Part shown: piece after piece, positions 7,084-14,299 of the stretch
How the letters are laid out: the number at the start of each line of letters is the position of its first letter
Numbering within the stretch: the stretch's first letter is position 1
Origin: JBGAPI01 sp044221335
GTDB taxonomy: Bacteria > Pseudomonadota > Gammaproteobacteria > Xanthomonadales > Ahniellaceae
Direction: 5' to 3'
DNA length: 18,051 bases
Assembly (NCBI GenBank): GCA_044221335.1
Contig: JBGAPI010000069.1
Coordinates: 1 to 18,051 of the forward strand
Position numbers and translations under genes: made by a program
The notes under the pieces: generated by a model
What the model was told of the DNA's origin: nothing
The model's input: only the letters and a program-made list of their open reading frames with translations
Database searches by the model: none

Positions 7084-9183
7084 ATGAGTACCCCGGACCA
7101 CCGTGCGGGCGAGCGCGCCGCCGCACTGCGCGCCGAGATCGCCGAGCACGACCGCCGCTACCACGGCAGCGACGCGCCGACCATTCCCGACGCCGACTAC
7201 GACCGCCTGCTGCGCGAACTCGCCGCGCTCGAGCGCGCGCATCCGGAGCTGGCGACGCCGGACTCGCCGACCGCGACGGTCGGCGCCGCGCCGACCTCGG
7301 GCTTTGCCGAGGTCCGCCACGAGCTGCCCATGCTGTCGCTGGGCAAGGCGATCGACGACCCGGCGGCCACCGATCCGGAGACGCGCCACGCCGACGTGAG
7401 GTCCTTCGTCGCCCGGATCGAGCGCGAGCTCGCGATCAGCGCACCGCTGTTTTCCGTCGAGCCGAAGCTCGACGGCCTCGCGATCAGCCTGCGCTACGTC
7501 GACGGCGAGTTCGTGCGCGGCGCCACCCGCGGCGACGGCAGTATCGGCGAGGACGTCACCGCGAATCTCCGCCGCGTGCGCGACATCCCCGCGCGGCTGC
7601 AGGGCAGGGGCTGGCCGCGGGTGCTCGAAGTGCGCGGCGAAGTGTTCATGCTGAAGTCCGAATTCGACGCCTACAACGTGCGCGCGCTGGCGGCCGGCGA
7701 GAAGACGCTGGCGAATCCGCGCAACGGCGCGGCGGGGTCGCTGCGGCAGAAGGATCCGGAACAGACCGCGAAGCGCCCGCTGTCGTTCTACGCCTATGCG
7801 GTCGGCGTGGTCGAGGGCGGCGACCTGCCGGACAGCCACTCGGCGACGCTGCGACAGCTCTCCGCATGGGGCCTGCCGCTGTGCCCGGAGGTCGACGTCG
7901 CGACCGGCTACGACGGGCTGATCGACTACTACGAACGCATCGGCGCGAAGCGCGCCGACCTTCCGTACGACATCGACGGCGTGGTCTACAAGCTCGATCG
8001 CTACGCCGAGCAGCAGAAGATGGGCTTCGTATCGCGCGAACCGCGCTGGGCGATCGCGCACAAGTACGCCGCCCTCGAGGAGAGCACCACCGTGCGCGCG
8101 ATCGAAGTGCAGGTCGGCCGCACCGGCGCGATCACGCCGCTGGCGCGGCTCGATCCCGTCCATGTCGCCGGCGTCACCGTGTCGAACGTGACCCTGCACA
8201 ACGAGGACCAGATCCGGCGCCTCGACGTGCGGGTCGGCGACCGGGTGATCGTCCGCCGGGCCGGCGACGTGATTCCGGAAATCGTCGGAGTGATCCTCGC
8301 GGCGCGGCCCGACGGCACCGTGCCGTGGACGATGCCGACGGTGTGCCCGGAATGCGGCGCGGCGCTGGAACGGGTTGAGGGACAGGCCGCATGGCGGTGC
8401 ACCGGCGGGCTCACCTGTCCGGCGCAGCGAAAGGAGGGCATCCGCCATTTCGCGTCGCGGCGCGCGATGGATATCGAGGGGCTCGGCGACCGGATCATCG
8501 AGGACCTGGTCGACTTCCGGCTGATCGGATCTGTGGCCGACCTCTATCGCCTGACCGTCGACGACCTGCAGGAAATGAAGCGGCGCGCCGATGCGCGCGA
8601 CGGCGTGGTCGTCGACCCCAAGAAGAAGGTCGCGGCGCGCTGGGCCGAGAAGCTGATCGAGGCCATCGACCGGAGCCGGAAGACCGAGCTGGCGCGCGTG
8701 CTGTTCGGGCTCGGCATTCCCAACGCCGGCGAGTCGACCACCAAGGCGCTCGCGCGCTGGTTCGGCTCGCTGGAGGCGCTGATCGCGGCGGACGCGGCGG
8801 CGCTGCAGGCGATTCCCGACGTCGGGCCGATCGTGGCCGACAGCATCGTGCGCTTCTTCGCCGATCCGCATCATCGCGAGATCCTGACGGCGCTGCGCGA
8901 GCGCGGCGTCGCCTGGTCCGATCAGGCGCCGCAGCAGGTCGCCGTCGGCGCGCTGGCGGGCAAGACCTTCGTGCTGACCGGCACGCTGGCGACGATGGGG
9001 CGTGACGAGGCCAAGGCGAAACTCGAGGCACTGGGGGCGAAAGTCTCCGGCAGCGTTTCGGCCAAGACCAGCGTGCTCGTCGCGGGCGAAGAGGCGGGGT
9101 CGAAACTGGCGAAGGCGAAGGAGCTGGGGATCGAGGTGATGGACGAGGCGGGGTTGATCGCGCTGCTGGCGTCCTCAGTGTGA
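7084..9183 (+). CDS. ligA: NAD+-dependent DNA ligase LigA
   Basis: LigA seals nicks in replication and repair using NAD+ as the AMP donor. The 699-residue protein has all domains in order. The Ia domain has the NAD-binding YDRLLREL block near residue 40. The adenylation domain has catalytic K128 in EPKLDGLAIS. An OB fold follows. A Cys4 zinc finger uses C421, C424, C439 and C445. Helix-hairpin-helix repeats occupy about 450-610 (including LGIPNAGESTTKALARWFG and IPDVGPIVADSI). A C-terminal BRCT domain spans about 622-699 (GKTFVLTGTLATMGRDEAK). Length is somewhat above E. coli LigA (671) and normal for the group. It is the last gene of the smc-zipA-ligA run and its 3' end overlaps the convergent DUF559 gene by 9 bp. 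Confidence 0.98.
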   Translation: MSTPDHRAGERAAALRAEIAEHDRRYHGSDAPTIPDADYDRLLRELAALERAHPELATPDSPTATVGAAPTSGFAEVRHELPMLSLGKAIDDPAATDPETRHADVRSFVARIERELAISAPLFSVEPKLDGLAISLRYVDGEFVRGATRGDGSIGEDVTANLRRVRDIPARLQGRGWPRVLEVRGEVFMLKSEFDAYNVRALAAGEKTLANPRNGAAGSLRQKDPEQTAKRPLSFYAYAVGVVEGGDLPDSHSATLRQLSAWGLPLCPEVDVATGYDGLIDYYERIGAKRADLPYDIDGVVYKLDRYAEQQKMGFVSREPRWAIAHKYAALEESTTVRAIEVQVGRTGAITPLARLDPVHVAGVTVSNVTLHNEDQIRRLDVRVGDRVIVRRAGDVIPEIVGVILAARPDGTVPWTMPTVCPECGAALERVEGQAAWRCTGGLTCPAQRKEGIRHFASRRAMDIEGLGDRIIEDLVDFRLIGSVADLYRLTVDDLQEMKRRADARDGVVVDPKKKVAARWAEKLIEAIDRSRKTELARVLFGLGIPNAGESTTKALARWFGSLEALIAADAAALQAIPDVGPIVADSIVRFFADPHHREILTALRERGVAWSDQAPQQVAVGALAGKTFVLTGTLATMGRDEAKAKLEALGAKVSGSVSAKTSVLVAGEEAGSKLAKAKELGIEVMDEAGLIALLASSV

Positions 9184-9609
9184 GGCTCGACGGCTGTTCC
9201 CTCTACCCCTCTTGCGGGGGAGAGGGTAGGGTGAGGGGGCAGCACGGGTAAGTCCTCGAGGCGGGTTGCTGCGAGGTCGATGTCCGGACCGTGCCTGGAT
9301 CTTCGCGACGATGTCGTCCAGCACGGCGTCGATGTTGCCCAGAGCCTCGTTGTCCCAGTAGCGCAGGACAACGTAGCCGAGTTTCTCGAGCGCGGCCGTC
9401 CGGCGGGCATCGTATGCCGCGTTCTCGGCATGCTGCCCACCGTCGAGCTCGATCACCAGCGCCCGCTCGATGCAGACGAAGTCGACGATGTAGCCGGCGA
9501 TCCAATGCTGGCGGCGGAACTTCACGTTGAGCTGGCGGTTGCGGAGGCATTGCCAGAGCGCGACTTCAGCGTCGGTGGCCTTGCGGCGAAGGCGTTTCAC
9601 CCGGTCCAT
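9175..9609 (-). CDS. DUF559 (Vsr-like endonuclease fold) protein
   Basis: The 144-residue product matches the DUF559 family, small proteins with a Vsr/restriction-endonuclease-like fold and no settled function. Visible landmarks are RRKATDAEVALWQCLRNRQL (residues 8-27), KFRRQ, IVDFVC with D43, VIELDGGQH with E54, D56 and H60, and GYVVLRYWDNE. These carry the expected acidic metal-binding residues. The domain ends near residue 107. The last ~37 residues are a basic, Pro-rich tail; residues about 123-139 are a translation of the palindromic repeat at 9193-9243, and the stop lies inside the ligA 3' end. The tail therefore looks acquired by insertion next to the repeat. It sits alone on the minus strand between ligA and epmA, bracketed by inverted repeat copies, which suggests a mobile accessory gene. 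Nuclease activity is inferred from the fold. Confidence 0.85.
   Translation of the reverse strand: MDRVKRLRRKATDAEVALWQCLRNRQLNVKFRRQHWIAGYIVDFVCIERALVIELDGGQHAENAAYDARRTAALEKLGYVVLRYWDNEALGNIDAVLDDIVAKIQARSGHRPRSNPPRGLTRAAPSPYPLPRKRGRGNSRRASH
9197..9241 (-). repeat. GC-rich palindromic repeat, left of the DUF559 gene
   Basis: The stretch 9213-9241 (GCGGGGGAGAG, then GGTGAGGGGGCA) is the reverse complement, with a few changes, of the elements at 9711-9752 and 9811-9852. The first arm (CCCTCT...CCCTC, 9199-9211) is degenerate, so the hairpin is weaker than in the other copies. It lies within the 3' coding end of the DUF559 gene and just after the ligA stop. Confidence 0.7.
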
Positions 9610-9868
9610 GGGAGCTCATCCTTGAGTCGCCCGCGTCCATCGTGCGCCGGTGGGCGCCCGTTGCATACTTGTTCCCCGGGTTCAATGGATCGCTCGCCAA
9701 GCGTGTCGTCTGCCCCCTCACCCTGACGCTCTCCCCCGCGAGCGGGGGAGAGGGAAGCGAAATGCCCTCGTGCTTCCTGGTGCCATGAGTCGCTTGTCGA
9801 GCGCGTCATGTGCCCCCTCACCCTGACCCTCTCCCCCGCGAGCGGGGGAGAGAGGAGCGAAATGCCTC
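9610..9868. repeat. 100-bp tandem duplication carrying palindromic repeats
   Basis: Two copies of a unit with an exact 100-bp period start at 9685 and 9785 and match with scattered changes to about 9870. Each contains CCCCCTCACCCTGA (9713 and 9813) followed by a perfect palindrome with arms CTCTCCCCCGC and GCGGGGGAGAG around GA (9729-9752 and 9829-9852), then AAGCGAAATGCC or GAGCGAAATGCC. The second copy runs into the first codons of epmA and supplies its AGGAG (9853-9857) and start region. Bases 9610-9684 hold no recognised feature apart from the upstream region of the DUF559 gene. No protein-coding gene is supported in this interval. Confidence 0.8.
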
Positions 9869-10857
9869 GTGCCTTCGATTACCAATCTCCGGCTTCGCGC
9901 CAATCTCAACCGCCTGATCCGCGAGTTCTTCCACACCCGCAACGTGCTGGAAGTCGAAACCCCGATCCTCTCGGTCGCCGGCAACACCGACCCCAACATC
10001 GAGAGCCTGTGGCTCGACGGCAGCGTGAGGGACGAATTCGGGCGGACCCGACGCTGGCTCCGCACCTCCCCCGAATTCGCCCAGAAGCGCCTGCTCGCCG
10101 CCGGCGTCGGCGACTGCTACGAGATCGCACGGGTGTTCCGCCGCGGCGAGCGCGGGCGGCGCCACAATCCGGAATTCACGCTGCTGGAGTGGTATCGGCT
10201 GGGCTTCGACCATCGCCGGCTGATCGACGAGGTCGTCGAGCTCCTGCACGGCGCATTTCGGCTGGTCGGGCGCGACCTCCGGGTGGAGGTCGCGAGCTAT
10301 GCCGACTGGTTCCTGCGCACGACCGGCATCGACCCGCACCGTGCGGCGGACGCCGAGCTCGAGGCCGCGCTCGCGGGCTTCGACGTGCGCGCCGCGGACC
10401 TGGCGCGCGACGACTGGCTGAACCTGCTCCTCACCCATCGGGTCGAGCCGGCGCTGCCGCGCGACACCGTCGTCGCGCTCTACGATTTCCCGGCGAGCCA
10501 GGCGTCGTGGCGATCTTCGATTTCCCGGCGAGCCAGGCCGCGCTCGCCCGGGTACGACCGGGGGAGCCGCCGGTCGCCGAGCGCTTCGAGATCTACGTCG
10601 ACGGCGTCGAGCTTGCCAACGGCTATCACGAGCTCACCGAGGTCGCCGAGCAGCGCCGCCGATTCGAGGGCGACCTCGCGACCCGCCGAAGCCGCGGCAG
10701 CGTCGAGCCCGACCTGGACGAGAATCTGCTGGCGGCGCTGGCCACGGGGCTGCCGAACTGCGCCGGCGTGGCGCTGGGACTCGACCGGCTGCTGATGGCG
10801 ATGAGCGGCCGCACCGACATCGCGGACGTGATCGCCTTTCCCGATGGCGTCGCCTAG
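9869..10857 (+). pseudogene. epmA: Elongation factor P--(R)-beta-lysine ligase, frameshifted
   Basis: EpmA (PoxA/GenX), a class II lysyl-tRNA synthetase paralogue without an anticodon-binding domain, attaches (R)-beta-lysine to a conserved lysine of EF-P, which helps ribosomes through polyproline stretches. The N-terminal part, read from GTG 9869, shows FHTRNVLEVETPILS, GNTDPNIES and motif 2 (IARVFRRGE...HNPEFTLLEWYR, residues 87-110). The C-terminal part, in another frame, shows YHELTEVAEQRRRF and motif 3 (GVALGLDRLLMAMSG). The two halves are out of frame because of a 35-bp imperfect tandem duplication (10469-10538). Removing either copy restores one frame of about 317 codons holding all class II motifs. 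The upstream repeat array supplies AGGAG; ATG 9862 is in the wrong frame for the N-terminal half. This is either a recent pseudogene or an assembly artefact. Confidence 0.88.
10469..10538 (+). repeat. 35-bp imperfect tandem duplication inside epmA
   Basis: Copies at 10469-10503 and 10504-10538 match at 32 of 35 positions. Each encodes VA-[L/I]-[Y/F]-DFPASQA, in its own frame. The three differences fall at one synonymous Val codon and two conservative codons (Leu/Ile, Tyr/Phe). Since 35 is not a multiple of three, the duplication breaks the gene. Confidence 0.92.
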
Positions 10858-10897
10858 ACGGCGACCGCCCACGATCCAGGCGATTTCCGCAGCCGGA

Positions 10898-10903
10898 TAC
10901 AAT
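10898..10903 (+). promoter_or_regulatory. Candidate -10 element upstream of folD
   Basis: TACAAT lies 29 nt before the folD ATG, giving a predicted leader of about 22 nt. No good -35 hexamer is seen at 16-18 bp spacing. This is a motif match in a 75-bp intergenic gap. Confidence 0.4.
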
Positions 10904-10932
10904 GGCGGTCCTCTCTCGCGACGCGTGACCGC

Positions 10933-11787
10933 ATGACCGCCCGACTGCTCGATGGCAAGAAGATCGCCGAGGCCGCGCTCGACCAGGTGCGCCGGCGCGT
11001 GCAGGCGCGCCTCGTCGCAGGCTCGCGGGTACCGGGACTGGCGGTGGTGCTGGTCGGCAACGATCCGGCATCGTCGGTCTACGTGCGCAACAAGCGCCGC
11101 GCCTGCGAACAGGTCGGCTTCCTGTCGCGCTCCTACGACCTCCCCGCGACGACGAGCCAGGACGAGTTGCTGCGCCTCGTCGACGAGCTCAATGCCGACC
11201 CGGCGATCGACGGGATCCTGGTGCAGTTGCCCCTGCCGGCGGGACTCGACGGCAATGCCCTGCTCGAGCGGATCCGCCCGGACAAGGACGTCGACGGCTT
11301 CCACCCGGAGAACATCGGCCGACTGACCCTTCGCCAGCCGGGCCTGCGCCCGTGCACGCCGAAGGGCGTCATGCAGCTGCTCGCGCACACCGACCGGCCC
11401 GTACGCGGACGCAATGCGGTGATCGTCGGCGTTTCCAATCACGTCGGCCGGCCGATGGCACTGGAACTGCTGCTGGCCGGCTGCACCATCACCTGCTGCC
11501 ACCGCTTCACGGCCGATCTCGCTGCCGAGGTCGCGCGCGGCGACATCCTGGTCGTCGCCGCCGGCCGCCCGGGCCTGGTGCCGGGCGAATGGGTGAAGGA
11601 GGGGGCGGTCGTGATCGACGTCGGCATCAATCGTGCCGCCGACGGGCGCCTGGTCGGCGACGTCGGATTCGAGGCCGCCCGCGAGCGTGCCTCCTGGATC
11701 ACGCCGGTGCCCGGCGGCGTCGGCCCGATGACGGTGGCGATGCTGATGAGCAACACGCTCGATGCGGCGGAACACCATGCGGGCTGA
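10933..11787 (+). CDS. folD: Bifunctional methylene-THF dehydrogenase/cyclohydrolase FolD
   Basis: FolD interconverts 5,10-methylene-, methenyl- and 10-formyl-tetrahydrofolate with NADP+, supplying one-carbon units in the cytosol. The 284-residue product matches the family length. The catalytic residues fall at the E. coli positions: Y50 and K54 in YVRNKRRAC, Q98 in VQLPLP, D121 in DVDGFHPEN. The dinucleotide-binding motif VIVGVSNHVGRPM (residues 163-175) and CHRFT (189-193) resemble E. coli FolD closely, and the C-terminal signature PVPGGVGPMTVAML spans 258-271. The ATG at 10933 gives the standard MTARLLDGKKIA start; no strong Shine-Dalgarno sequence is seen. It lies 75 bp after epmA and 78 bp before the TRAP operon, each gap with its own -10-like element, so it is probably transcribed separately. 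Confidence 0.97.
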   Translation: MTARLLDGKKIAEAALDQVRRRVQARLVAGSRVPGLAVVLVGNDPASSVYVRNKRRACEQVGFLSRSYDLPATTSQDELLRLVDELNADPAIDGILVQLPLPAGLDGNALLERIRPDKDVDGFHPENIGRLTLRQPGLRPCTPKGVMQLLAHTDRPVRGRNAVIVGVSNHVGRPMALELLLAGCTITCCHRFTADLAAEVARGDILVVAAGRPGLVPGEWVKEGAVVIDVGINRAADGRLVGDVGFEAARERASWITPVPGGVGPMTVAMLMSNTLDAAEHHAG

Positions 11788-11851
11788 ACCGAGGATGGCT
11801 CGAACCGGCGGGATTCACTGTCCCGCGACGCAGCAGGCCGGGCTGACCCGC

Positions 11852-11857
11852 TAGAAT
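11852..11857 (+). promoter_or_regulatory. Candidate -10 element of the TRAP operon
   Basis: TAGAAT ends 8 nt before ATG 11866. If used, transcription would start at or just before this ATG, giving a leaderless mRNA, or a short leader if ATG 11890 is the true start. No clear -35 element is visible. Confidence 0.4.
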
Positions 11858-11865
11858 CGCCGACC

Positions 11866-12747
11866 ATGTCACGGAAGATTCCCAAGACGATGTCCCGCAT
11901 CGCCCTCGGCCTCGTCGCGCTCGCCAGTCTGCTCGGAACCGGCGGCTGCGCCAGCCTGATCGGCAAGGCCACCAGCGGCTTGTCCGCCGACCTGTCGGCC
12001 GGCATCCTCGACTCGGACGACCCCACGACGGTGTCGCAGGCGCTGCCGGCCTACCTGGTGCTGCTCGACGGCCTCATTGCCGGCCATCCGGACGACGGCA
12101 ACCTGCCGCTGGCCGGAGCGAAGCTGTACTCGGCCTATGCCGGCTCCTTCGTGGCGGATCCCGATCGCCGCCGCAAGCTCGCCGGGCGCGCCGAGGCCTA
12201 CGCCCGCAAGGCCGTCTGCGCGTCGGAGAAGAAGCTCTGCGCCGCGCTGGACCGGCCCTACGAGGAGTTCGCGGCCGCGGTCGACGCGGTCGGCGTGAAG
12301 TCGGTGCCGCTGCTGCACGTCTACGGGGGCGCGGTCGCCGGCGTGCTGCAGGCCGACACCGGCAATTGGCAGCGGATCGCCGACCTGCCGAAGATCGAGC
12401 ACCTGTTCGAGCGGGTGCGGACGCTGGATCCCGCCTACGACCATGCGTCCAGCTTCATGTACCTCGGCGTGCTGAACTGCCTCCGGCCGGAATCCTTCGG
12501 CGGAAAGCCGGAGGCGGGCAAGAAGTTCTTCGACGAGGCGGTCAGCCGCAGCGGTTCGCGCAACCTGATGGCGAAGTCGCTGGAGGCCGAGTTCTGCGCC
12601 CGGCTCACGTTCGATCAGGAACTCCACGACCGCCTGCTGGACGAAGTTCTGAAGGCCGATGCGCGCGAACCCGGTCTGACGCTGTCGAACACGCTGGCCC
12701 AGGAGCGCGCACGGGCGCTCCTGGCCTCTGGCAAGGATTATTTTTGA
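11866..12747 (+). CDS. TRAP transporter TatT component, predicted lipoprotein
   Basis: The 293-residue product resembles the TatT family, TPR-like periplasmic lipoproteins encoded with some TRAP transporters and thought, from Treponema Tp0956, to associate with the substrate-binding protein. An N-terminal hydrophobic signal (ALGLVALASLLG) is followed by GTGGCAS with Cys28 as the likely lipidated residue, although T rather than Leu at -3 makes the lipobox imperfect. The rest is mostly helical: NLPLAGAKLYSAYAGSF, RAEAYARKAVCA, FDEAVSRSGSRNLMAKSLEAEFCARL. Two starts are possible: ATG 11866, placed for leaderless translation, and ATG 11890, which begins nearer the signal core. It is the first gene of a four-gene operon; dctP starts 43 bp later. 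Soluble partners of this type have been linked to hydrophobic ligands, so the cargo here need not be a C4-dicarboxylate. Confidence 0.85.
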   Translation: MSRKIPKTMSRIALGLVALASLLGTGGCASLIGKATSGLSADLSAGILDSDDPTTVSQALPAYLVLLDGLIAGHPDDGNLPLAGAKLYSAYAGSFVADPDRRRKLAGRAEAYARKAVCASEKKLCAALDRPYEEFAAAVDAVGVKSVPLLHVYGGAVAGVLQADTGNWQRIADLPKIEHLFERVRTLDPAYDHASSFMYLGVLNCLRPESFGGKPEAGKKFFDEAVSRSGSRNLMAKSLEAEFCARLTFDQELHDRLLDEVLKADAREPGLTLSNTLAQERARALLASGKDYF

Positions 12748-12750
12748 GGA

Positions 12751-12774
12751 GTGCGCCGCAAGCGGCGCACCTAC
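12751..12774 (-). repeat. GTAG-type REP hairpin between tatT-type gene and dctP
   Basis: A perfect 9-bp stem (GTGCGCCGC, 12751-12759, and GCGGCGCAC, 12762-12770) closes an AA loop and is followed by CTAC at 12771-12774. Read on the minus strand this is GTAG directly before the hairpin, the head form of REP elements mobilised by RAYT transposases. There is no T-tract after the stem on either strand, so it is not a standard terminator. It sits inside the TRAP operon, four bases after the first gene. Confidence 0.7.
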
Positions 12775-12790
12775 AGACGAAGGAATCTAC

Positions 12791-13766
12791 GTGTCGAACA
12801 TGAAATCCGTTCTCTCCCTGCTGGCCGTGATGGCCCTCGGCCTCGCCAACGCGGCCTCGGCCGCCACCGTCATCAAGATCGCCACCGCGGCGCCGGAAGG
12901 CAGCGCGTGGATGCGCGAGATGCGCGCCGGCGGCGACGCGATCAAGGCCGCCACCGAGGGTCGGGTCGAGCTCAAGGGTGATCCGCAAGATCAAGCTCGG
13001 CCAGCTCCAAGGCGGCGCCTTCACCGGCGCCGAGATCTCGCCGGTGTACAAGGACGCGCCGGTCTATTCGATCCCGTTCCTGTTCCGCAACCAGGCCGAG
13101 GTCGACGCGGTGCGCGCGAAGCTCGATCCGATGCTGAAGAAGGGCTTCGAGGAGAACGGCTTCATCGCGCCGGGACTCTCCGGCGGCGGCTTCGCCTATC
13201 TGCTGTCGACCAAGCCGATCCACAACCGCGACGAGCTGCGCGCGACCAAGGTGTGGACGCCGCAGTCGGATCGCATCGCCCAGGTCGCGTTCGAGGCCGG
13301 CGGAGTGTCGCCGACCGCGCTGCCGATCACCGACGTCTACACCGGCCTGCAGACGGGCCTGATCGAGACGGTCGCCAACACCACCGCGGGTACCATCGCG
13401 TTCCAGTGGCACACCAAGCTGAAGTACATGGTGGACCTGCCGCTGACCTACGTCATCGGCATCCTGGTGATCGACAAGAAGGTCGCCGACACGCTCTCCG
13501 CCGCCGACCGTGCCACGCTCGACACCGAGATCGGCAAGGCCTTCGGCAAGATCGACGCCGGCGGACGCGTGGACAATGCGTCGGCACGCGAGGCACTGGT
13601 GAAGGGCGGCCTGCAGGTGTTCACCCCGGGCGCCGACGAGGCGAAGTTCTGGGAGGGCGTCGGCGAGGAAGCCGACAAGCGCCTGGCGAAGGAGGGCACC
13701 TTCACCCCGAGCCTGGTCGCCGCGATGAAGGCGGCGCTGGCCGAGACCCGCGCCGGCAAGAAGTGA
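12791..13766 (+). pseudogene. dctP: TRAP transporter substrate-binding protein DctP, frameshifted
   Basis: DctP proteins capture the solute in the periplasm and pass it to the DctQM permease. The 5' part reads from GTG 12791 (GAAGGA 6 nt upstream; ATG 12800 is an alternative) as a signal peptide ending in AxA (residues 22-24), then ATVIKIATAAPEGSAWMREM and TEGRVELK. It then loses frame. The other frame resumes at IRKIKLGQLQGGAFTGAEIS and continues intact to the stop at 13766 with typical family blocks (FLFRNQAEVDAVRAKLDP, LPITDVYTGLQTGLIETVANT). Family members usually have about 12 residues between these points (a FYPGGVMG-like segment), so roughly 35 nt are missing near 12976. The downstream genes are intact. 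It is either a real lesion that inactivates the transporter or an assembly error. Confidence 0.85.
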
Positions 13767-13773
13767 TCCGATC

Positions 13774-14298
13774 GTGAGCGATGCCTCCCTGCTGGCGCGG
13801 CTGTCGCGCCGGCTGTCCCAGATCGAGACCGGCGTGCTGGTGACCCTGGTCGCCGCGCTGGTGTTCTTCGCCGCGCTGCAGATCGTGCTCCGGCAGTTCC
13901 TCGACACCTCGCTGCCGTGGGCCGACCCGCTGATGCGGAACCTGGTCCTTTGGACGGCGATGCTCGGCGCGATGGCGGCCGCGCAGGACGACAAGCACCT
14001 CCGGGTCGACGCGCTGGAGCGGCTGGTGAGCGGCGTGAAGCTGCGCGTGGTGCGCTTCCTCACCCGCGGATTCGCGGCCGCGATCGCCTTCGTCTTCGCC
14101 TGGCAGAGCGCGCGTTTCGTCGGATTCGAGCGCGAGGATGCGCAGATCGCGTTCCTCGGTGTCGCGCGCTGGATGTGCGAGCTGATCATGCCGTTCGGCT
14201 TCGCGGTGATCGGCCTGCGCTTCGGCATCGCGGCGCTGGTGGCCCCGCCGCCGCACGAGAAGGCGCCGGCGGTCGACCTCCCGCCGGAGGCGCGCTGA
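13774..14298 (+). CDS. dctQ: TRAP transporter small permease DctQ
   Basis: The 174-residue protein is the small membrane subunit of a TRAP transporter. Four hydrophobic segments are visible: about residues 13-36 (GVLVTLVAALVFFAALQIVL), 48-68, 88-114 (FAAAIAFVFAWQSARFV) and 128-158. The MRNLVLWTAMLGAMAAAQDDKHLRVDAL block between the second and third segments is characteristic of DctQ. Translation starts at a GTG 7 bp after the dctP stop, and the next gene begins 1 bp after its stop, which indicates translational coupling. DctQ pairs with DctM in the inner membrane and uses ion gradients rather than ATP. It appears intact even though dctP is interrupted. Confidence 0.92.
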   Translation: MSDASLLARLSRRLSQIETGVLVTLVAALVFFAALQIVLRQFLDTSLPWADPLMRNLVLWTAMLGAMAAAQDDKHLRVDALERLVSGVKLRVVRFLTRGFAAAIAFVFAWQSARFVGFEREDAQIAFLGVARWMCELIMPFGFAVIGLRFGIAALVAPPPHEKAPAVDLPPEAR

Positions 14299-14299
14299 C

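Noticed and set aside
6847..8874. A 675-codon open frame on the minus strand opposite ligA
   Set aside because: It is an antisense shadow of ligA with no recognisable domain; ligA is intact.
10933..11787. GVSNHVGRP in place of GRS..VGxP in FolD as an unusual cofactor motif
   Set aside because: E. coli FolD has the closely similar GASNIVGRP, so this is normal for the group.
12751..12770. Hairpin after the TatT-type gene as an intrinsic terminator
   Set aside because: The T-run (TTATTTTT) lies before the stem, not after it, and the downstream genes form an evident operon. The GTAG head fits a REP better.
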